Below are positions 44,660-53,600 of a stretch of 64,000 bases of DNA, one piece after another (position 1 is the first letter of the stretch; every line of letters starts with the position of its first letter). The DNA lies in contig JAYRJQ010000009.1 in assembly GCA_041906185.1 (NCBI GenBank), forward strand, positions 1 to 64,000, given 5' to 3'. The notes under the pieces were generated by a model, which saw only the letters and a program-made list of their open reading frames with translations, had not been told where the DNA came from and made no database searches. Both the position numbers and the translations under genes were made by a program. Origin of the DNA: Roseateles_B sp041906185 (GTDB lineage: Bacteria > Pseudomonadota > Gammaproteobacteria > Burkholderiales > Burkholderiaceae_C).

Positions 44660-47600
44660 TCAGATCAGCGGGACGATGCGGTTCAGCTCGTCGTCATCGC
44701 CAGGCGCCTTGCGCAGCGGCACCAGGTGATGCTGCAGCGCGTGGTGCGCGCCCGGCTGCGTGACGCCATCGCCCAGCACGTGGCCCGCCGGTCCGGCCAG
44801 GACATCACCCAGGCTGAGCTTGTGCTCGGCGCCGGCCTTGCCCTGCTCGGTCTGCGCGGCATGGCCATCCGCATGGCTGTCCGTGCTGCCCGACGTGGCG
44901 GACGCGCTGCCCGTGTCCTTGGCGAACCAGACGTCGGCCATGTCATGCGTCTTGCCGTCGCTGGTCGTGTAGCCGGACACCAGGCCCACCAGGTTGCCGT
45001 TGTTCACCGCCGTGCCGGTCTGCGCATGCAGATCCAGCGACGTGATGCCCAGGTCGGCCAGGGACTTCAGCTCACCGCCGTCGGTCTTGCCGTCGTGGTT
45101 GGCGTCCACCCAGATCTTCAGCTGGCCGAACTCGGCGTCGCTGCTGGTCAGCTTGCCATCGTGGTTGCTGTCCATCGCGCTCATGGCCTGGTAGCCGTTG
45201 ACCGCCCGCGAGCCGTCCGCCATCACCGTGCCGCTGCCGAACAGCTCCTTGCCGTCGTTGATCGTCCCGTCGCCGTTCAGATCGCGGACCAGCAGGCCGT
45301 CATTGCCGCCGACCCAGCCCCACTTCTGGGCGTTGCCCGTGCCGTTCAGGTCGAAGGTGACGCCCTGAGCGGCGGCGGTCGTCGAGACGCCGTTGCCATC
45401 CAGATCCAGCACGATCGGCGAGGTGAGCCACAGCGCGTCGAGCTGCGAGCCCGTCATCGCGTGGATGGCCTCGGTGGTCAGCGCGTTGAACTGCGTCATG
45501 TTCAGCTTCGCGATGTCCTCCGACTCCAGGCCCAGCACCTGCTCCGTCGACAGGCTGTGGACCTGTTCGGTGGTCAGGCCCGCGATCTGCGAGGTCGTCA
45601 GCGCCTTGATGTCATCGCTGGCGAAGTGCGAGAACTGGTCCGTCGTCAGCGCGTGGATCTGCGCGGAGCTGAAGGCCGCGATCTGGGTCGTGCTCAGGGC
45701 GTTGATGTCATCGCTGCTGAACGTGCCGATCTGGTCCGTGGTCAGCGACAGCACCTGGGCCGTGCTCAGCGCGGCGATGTGCTCGGTCCCCAGCGCGGAG
45801 AACTGCTCCGTGGACAGCGCATGCAGCGCGGAGGTCGACAGCAGCTTGATGTCGTCGCTGCTGAAGGCCGCCATGTCGGCGCTGTCGATGCCCCGCACCT
45901 GCGCGGACGTCAGCAGGGCGATCTGGGCCGTGGTGAAGGCGTCGATCTGGTCCGAGCTGAAGGCCTGCAGGTCGTCCGACTGCAGTGCGCGGAAGGCCGC
46001 GCTGCTCATGGCGCGGATGTCGTCGGTCGAGAAGGTGACGATCTGGTCCGAGGTCATGGACGTGATCTGCGCCGCCGTCAGCGCGGCCACCTGGTCGGTG
46101 CCCAGCGCCTGGATGTCGGCCGTCTCCCACTTGCTCAGCTGCGCCGTCGTGAGAGCACCCACCTGGAGCACGCTCAAGCTCGGCACCTGGTCGCTGGTCA
46201 GGGCGTTCAGCTGGTCACTGGACAGAGCCCGGACGGCGAACAGGTTCAGCGCGCGGAGGTCATCCGTCTGCATCGCCGCGATCATGCCTGCGCTGATGCC
46301 CGGCACCTGGACCGAGGTCAGGGCGGCCATCTGGGCGGTGCCCATGGCGTTGAAGTCGTCCGAGCCCATCGCGTTGATCTGGGCCGAGGTCAGCGCCGCC
46401 ACCTGCGTCACCGTCAGCGCCGCCACCTGGTCGGAGGTCAGCGAGACGAACTGGTCGGTGGTGAAGGCGCGCAGGGCGCCGGTGCTCAGGGCACGCAGGT
46501 CGTCCGTGGCCAGGGCCGCGATCTGGTCGGAGTGCAGGCCGGCGATCTGGCTCGAGGTCAGGCCGCTGTACTGCGCCGTCGTCAGCGCCACCAGCTGGTC
46601 GGTCGACATGGCGCCCAGCTGGGCGCTGCTGAGACCGCGGATGCCGGCGCTGCTGATCGCCTGCAGGTCATCGGTGGCCAGCTTGGCGAACTGATCGGTG
46701 CCGATGGCCGCGACCTGCGACGAGGTCATCGCCGCGTACTGGTCCGTCGTGAAGGCCACCAGATCCTCGGTGCCCAGGCCCTTGATCTGGGCGTTGGTCA
46801 GCGCGTTGACCTGGGCCGTCGTGAGCGCGGCGAACTGGTCGGAGCTGAGCGTGCCCAGCACGTCGGTGCTGATGGCGCGCAGGGCCGTCGTGCTGATGGC
46901 ACGCAGGTCCGACGTCTCCATCTTGGCCAGCTGGTCGCTGCTGAAGCCCACGATCTGGCTGCTGGTCAGCGCGGCGGCCTGGGCGGTGCTCAGGGCCACC
47001 ACCTCGTCCGTCGTCAGCGCGGCGATCTGGGCCGAGCTGAGGCTGCGCAGCGCGGCGGTGTTGAGCGCGGCGAAGTCCTCGGTCTGCAGCGTCTTGATCT
47101 GGTCGGTCGTCAGCGCGGACACCTGGGCCGAGCTCAGCACGGCGAACTGGTCGCTGGTGAGCGCGTTCAGGTCGTCGCTGGCCATGCCCTTGATCTGCGC
47201 GCTGGTGAGCGCGGCGACCTGGGCCGTGGTCAGGGCGGCGATCTGGTCGGAGCCGAGCGCGGCGATCTGGTCGGTGCCCAGGGCACGCAGGGCGCCGGTG
47301 CTGATCGCACGCAGATCATCCGTCTCGAGGGCCGCGATCTGGTCGGAGCTGAAGCCCTTCACCTGGGCGCTGGTGAGTGCCGCGGCCTGCGCCGTGGTCA
47401 GGGCCTTGATCTCGTCCGTCGAGAAGCCGCCGAACTGGTTGCCCGGCGTGGTGGCCAGCGCCGCGATCTGGGCCGAGGTCAGTTGCACGATCTGGTCGCT
47501 GGTCAGCGCGGCGATCTGGTCGCTCGAGAGCGCCCGGATCGTGCCCGTGCTGAGGGCGCGCAGGTCATCCGTCTCGATCTTGGCGATCTGGTCGCTGGTC

Positions 47601-50600
47601 AGGCCGGCGACCTGGCTGCTCGTGAGCGCCGCGGCCTGGGCCGTGGTGAGCGCCTTGATCTCGTCCGTGGTCAGCGCGCCGATCTGGGCGGAGTTCATGC
47701 CACGCAGGGCTGCCGTGTTGATGGCCGCGAAGTCCTCGGTCTGCAGCGTCTTGACCTGGTCGCTGGTCAGCGCGGCGACCTGGTTGCTCGTGAGCACCTT
47801 GAACTGGTCGGAGCCGAGCGCGTTCAGGTCGTCGCTGGCCAGGGACTTCAGCTGAGCGCTGGTGAGGGCCGTGACCTGCGCCGTGGTGAGGGCACCCAGC
47901 TGGTCCGAGGTCAGCTGCGCGAGCTGGTCGGAGGTCATCGCCTTGATCACCGAGGTGCTCAGGGCCCGCAGGTCCTGGGTCTCGAGCTTGATGAGCTGGT
48001 CGCTGGTCAGGCCGCCGATCTGCGCCGAGGTCAGCGAGGCCGCCTGGTCGGTGGACAGACCGATGATCTGGTCGCTGGTCAGGGCGCTGAGCTGCGCCGA
48101 GGTCAGGCCCTTGAGCGCCGCGGTGTTGATGTTGCCGAAGTCATCGGTCGTCATCGTGCGGATCTGGTCCGTGCCGATGGCGGCGATCTGGGCGGACGTC
48201 AGCACCTTGATCTGGTCGGAGACCAGGGCATTGAGGTCGTCGCTGCCCATGCCCTTGATCTGGGCCGTGGTCAGGGCGGTGACCTGCGCCGTGGTCAGCG
48301 CGCCGATCTGGTCGGAGCCCAGGGCGGCGATCTGGTCGGTGCCCAGGGCACGGATGGCCGCGCTGCTGATGGCACGCAGGTCGTCCGTTTCCAGGGCGGC
48401 GATCTGGTCGGTGCTCAGACCCTTGATCTGGCTGCTCGTGAGAGCCGCGGCCTGGGCCGTGGTCAGGGCCTTGACCTCATCGGTCGTCAAGCCACCGAAC
48501 TGGTTGCCCGGCGCGGTCGCCAGCGCGGCGATCTGAGCGGACGTCAGCGCCACGATCTGGTCGCTGGACAGCGCGGCGATCTGGTCGCTGCTCAGGGCAC
48601 GGATGGTGCCCGTGCTGAGGGCGCGCAGGTCATCCGTCTCGATCTTGGCGATCTGGTCGCTGGTCAGTCCGGCGACCTGGCTGCTCGTGAGCGCCGCGGC
48701 CTGGGCCGTGGTCAGCGCCTTCACCTCATCGGTGGTCAGGGCACCGATCTGGGCGGAGTTCATGCCACGCAGGGCCGCGGTGTTGATGGCGGCGAAGTCC
48801 TCGGTCTGCAGTGTCTTGACCTGGTCGCTGGTCAGGGCGGCCACCTGGTTGCTGGTCAGGACCTTGAACTGGTCGGAGCCCAGCGCGTTGAGGTCATCGC
48901 TGACCATGCCCTTGATCTGGGCGGAGGTCAGGGCCACGACTTGCGCGGTGGTCAGCGCGCCGATCTGGTCGGAGCCCAGCGCCCCGATCTGGTCGGTGCC
49001 CAGCGCCTTGATGGCGGCGGTGCTGAGGGCGCGCAGGTCATCGGTCTCGAGGGCGGCGATCTGGTCGGTGCCGAGGCCCTTGACCTGGCTGCTCGTGAGC
49101 GCCGCGGCCTGGGCGGTGGTCAGCGCGCGGATGTCATCCGTCGCGAAGCCGCCGAACTGGTTGCCCGGGGCCGTCGCCAGTGCGGCGATCTGGGCCGAGG
49201 TCATGGCCACGATCTGGTCGCTGGACAGCGCGGCGATCTGGTCGCTCGAGAGCGCGCGGATCGTGCCGGTGCTCATCGCACGCAGGTCGTCCGTTTCGAG
49301 CTTGGCGATCTGGTCGCTGGTCAGGCCGGCGACCTGGCTGCTCGTGAGCGCCGCGGCCTGGGCCGTGGTCAGCGCCTTCACCTCGTCGGTGGTCAGGGCG
49401 CCGATCTGGGCGGAGTTCATGCCCCGCAGAGCCGCCGTGTTGATGGCCGCGAAGTCCTCGGTCTGCAGCGTCTTGACCTGGTCGCTGGTCAGGGCGGCCA
49501 CCTGGTTGCTGGTCAGGACCTTGAACTGGTCGGAGCTCAGCGCGTTGAGGTCGTCGCTGGCCAGGGCCTTGAGCTGCGAGGTGGTCAGGGCCGTGACCTG
49601 CGCGGTGGTCAGCGCGGCGATCTGGTCGGAGGAGAGGGCGGCGAACTGGTCGCTCGTCAGCGCCTTGATGGTGGCGGTGCTGATGGCGCGCAGGTCGTCG
49701 GTCTCCAGCTTGACCAGCTGGTCGCTCGTGAGGCCGCCGATCTGGCTGGTGGTCAGGGCCGCGGCCTGCGCCGTGGTCAGGGCCACCACCTCGTCGGTGG
49801 TCAGCGCGGCGAGCTGGGCGGAGCTCATGCCGCGCAGCGCTGCCGTGTTGATGGCGGCGAGGTCCTCGGTCTGCAGCGTCTTGACCTGGTCGGACGTCAT
49901 CGCGGCGACCTGGTTGCTGGTCAGGACCTTGAACTGGTCGGAGCTCAGTGCGTTGAGGTCGTCGCTGACCATGCCCTTGATCTGGGCGGAGGTCAGGGCC
50001 ACGACTTGCGCGGTGGTCAGCGCACCGATCTGGTCGGAGCCCAGCGCCCCGATCTGGTCGGTGCCCAGCGCCTTGATGGCGGCGGTGCTGAGGGCGCGCA
50101 GGTCATCGGTCTCGAGGGCGGCCACCTGGTCGGTGCTCAGGCCCTTGACCTGGCTGCTGGTCAGCGCTGCGGCCTGGGCGGTCGTCAGGGCCTTGATCTC
50201 GTCCGTCGAGAAGCCACCGAACTGATTGCCCGGCGTCGTGGCCAGGGCGGCGATCTGGGCGGAGGTCAGCGCCACGATCTGGTCGCTGGACAGCGCGGCG
50301 ATCTGGTCGCTCGAGAGTGCGCGGATCGTGCCGGTGCTCATCGCACGCAGGTCGTCCGTTTCGAGCTTGGCGATCTGGTCGCTCGTCAGGCCGGCGACTT
50401 GTGCGCTCGTGAGCGCCGCGGCCTGGGCGGTCGTCAGCGCCACGACCTCGTCCGTGGTCAGGGCGGCCAGCTGGGCGGAGTTCATGCCACGCAGCGCGGC
50501 CGTGTTGAGGGCCGCGAAGTCTTCCGTCTGCAGCGTCTTGATCTGGTCGGAGGTCATCGCGCCGACCTGGGCACTGGTCAGGACCTTGAACTGGTCGGAG

Positions 50601-53600
50601 CCCAGCGCGTTGAGGTCATCGCTGACCATGCCCTTGATCTGGGCGGTGGTGAGCGAAACCACCTGCGCGGTCGTCAGGGCCCCGATCTGGTCGGAGCCCA
50701 GGGCGGCGATCTGGTCGGTGCCCATGGCCCGCAGCGTAGCGGTGTTCAGGGCGCGCAGGTCGTCGGTCTCGAGGGCCGCGATCTGATCGGTGCTGAAGCC
50801 ACGGATCTGGCTGCTGGTCAGGGCCGCAGCCTGGGCGGTCGTCAGGGCCTTGATCTCATCGGTCGTCAGACCACCGAACTGGTTGCCCGGCGTCGTGGCC
50901 ATGGCGGCAATCTGGGCCGAGGTCATCGCCACGATCTGGTCGCTCGACAGCGCCGCGATCTGGTCGCTGGACAGCGCGCGGATCGCACCGGTGCTCATGG
51001 CGCGCAGGTCATCGGTCTCGAGCTTGGCGATCTGATCGCTGGTCAGGCCGGCCACCTGGGCGCTCGTGAGCGCCGCGGCCTGGGCCGTGGTCATCGCCAC
51101 GACCTCGTCCGTGGTGAGCGCGCCCAGCTGCGCGGAGTTCAGCCCCCGCAGGGCGGCCGTGTTGATCGAGGCGAAGTCCTCGGTCTGCAGCGTCTTGATC
51201 TGGTCGGACGTCAGGGCGCCGACCTGGTTGCTCGTGAGCACCTTGAACTGATCGGTGCCCAGGGCGTTGAGGTCATCACTGGCCATGGCACGGATCTGCG
51301 CCGTCGTGAGCGCGGCCACCTGGGCCGTGGTCAGCGCGCCGATCTGGTCGGACGACAGGGCCGCGAACTGGTCGCTCGTCAGGGCCTTGATGGTGCCGGT
51401 GCTGATGGCCCGCAGGTCATCCGTCTCGATCTTGGCGATCTGGTCGCTCGTCAGGCCGGCCACCTGGCCGCTGGTGAGTGCCGCCGCCTGGGCCGTGGTC
51501 AGGGCCACGATCTCGTCGGTGGTCAGTGCGCCGATCTGCGCCGAGTTCAGGCCGCGCAGGGCCGACGTGTTGAGGGCGGCGAGGTCCTCGGTCTGCAGCG
51601 TCTTGATCTGGTCGCTGGTGAGTGCAGCCACCTGGGTGCTGGTGAGCACCTTGAACTGGTCGGAGCTCAGGGCGTTGAGGTCGTCGCTGCCCATGCCCTT
51701 GATCTGGGCGGAGGTCAGCGCGGCGACCTGGGCCGTCGTCAGGGCGCCGATCTGGTCGGAACCCAGGGCGGCGATCTGGTCGGTGCCGAGGGCGCGCAGG
51801 GCGCCGGTGCTGATGGCACGCAGGTCGTCCGTCTCCAGTGCAGCGATCTGGTCGGAGCTCAGACCCTTGATCTGGCTGCTCGTGAGCGCTGCGGCCTGGG
51901 CGGTCGTCAGGGCCTTGATCTCGTCGGTGCTGAGGCCACCGAACTGGTTGCCCGGCACGGTGGTGAGCGCGGCGATCTGGGCCGAGGTCATGGCCACGAT
52001 CTGGTCGCTGGAGAGCGCGGCGATCTGGTCGCTGCTGAGTGCGCGGATGGCGCCGGTGCTCATTGCGCGCAGGTCGTCCGTCTCGATCTTGGCGATCTGG
52101 TCGCTCGTCAGGCCGGCCACCTGGGCGCTGGTGAGCGCCGCGGCCTGGGCCGTGGTCAGCGCCTTCACCTCATCGGTGGTCAGGGCGCCGATCTGGGCAG
52201 AGCTCATGCCACGCAGGGCCGTGGTGTTGAGGGCGGCAAAGTCCTCGGTCTGCAGCGTCTTGATCTGGTCCGAGGTCATCGCGCCGACCTGGGCGCTGGT
52301 CAGGACCTTGAACTGGTCGGAGCCCAGCGCGTTGAGGTCGTCGCTGCCCATGCCCTTGATCTGGGCGGTGGTGAGCGAGGCCACCTGCGCGGTCGTCAGA
52401 GCGCCGATCTGGTCGGAGCCCAGGGCGGCGATCTGGTCGGTGCCCATGGCCCGCAGCGTGGCGGTGTTCAGGGCGCGCAGGTCGTCGGTTTCCAGCGCGG
52501 CGATCTGGTCGGAGCTGAAGCCCTTGATCTGGGTGCTGGTCAGCGCTGCGGCCTGGGCGGTCGTCAGCGCCTTGATCTCGTCGGTGGTCAGGCCGCCGAA
52601 CTGGTTCGCCGGCGTGGTGGCGAGCGCGGCGATCTGGGCGGAAGTCATCGCCACGATCTGGTCGCTCGACAGCGCCGCGACCTGGTCGCTGGACAGGGCG
52701 CGGATCGCGCCGGTGCTCAGGGCGCGCAGGTCATCGGTCTCGAGCTTGGCGATCTGGTCGCTTGTCAGGCCGGCCACCTGGGCGCTGGTGAGCGCGGCCG
52801 CCTGGGCCGTGGTCATCGCCACGATCTCGTCGGTCGTGAGCGCGCCCACCTGGGCCGAGTTCATGCCGCGCAGGGCGGCGGTGCTCAGGGCGGCGAAGTC
52901 TTCCGTCTGCAGCGTCTTGACCTGGTCGGAGGTCATCGCGCCGACCTGGGCGCTGGTCAACACCTTGAACTGGTCGGAGCCCAGCGCGTTGAGGTCGTCG
53001 CTGCCCATGCCCTTGATCTGGGCGGTGGTGAGCGCGGCCACCTGCGCGGTCGTCAGGGCGCCGATCTGGTCGGAGCCGAGCGCCGCGATCTGGTCGGTGC
53101 CCAGGGCCTTGATGGCGGCGGTGCTGATCGCCCGCAGGTCATCGGTTTCCAGGGCGGCCACCTGCTCGGTGCTCAGGCCCTTGATCTGACTGCTGGTGAG
53201 GGCCGCGGCCTGGGCCGTGGTCAGCGCCTTGATCTCGTCCGTCGAGAAGCCGCCGAACTGGTTGCCCGGAACGGTCGTCAGCGCCGCGATCTGCGCCGAG
53301 GTCAGGGCGACGATCTGGTCGCTGGACAGCGCGGCGATCTGGTCGCTCGACAGGGCCTTGATCGTGCCCGTGTTCATGGCGCGCAGGTCGTCCGTCTCGA
53401 GCTTGGCGATCTGGTCGCTCGTCAGGCCGGTGACCTGGGCGCTCGTGAGCGCGGCCGCCTGGGCCGTGGTCATCGCCACGATCTCGTCGGTCGTGAGCGC
53501 GCCCACCTGGGCCGAGTTCATGCCGCGCAGGGCGGCCGTGTTGAGGGCCGCGAAGTCCTCGGTCTGCAGCGTCTTGACCTGGTCGGAGGTCATGGCACCG

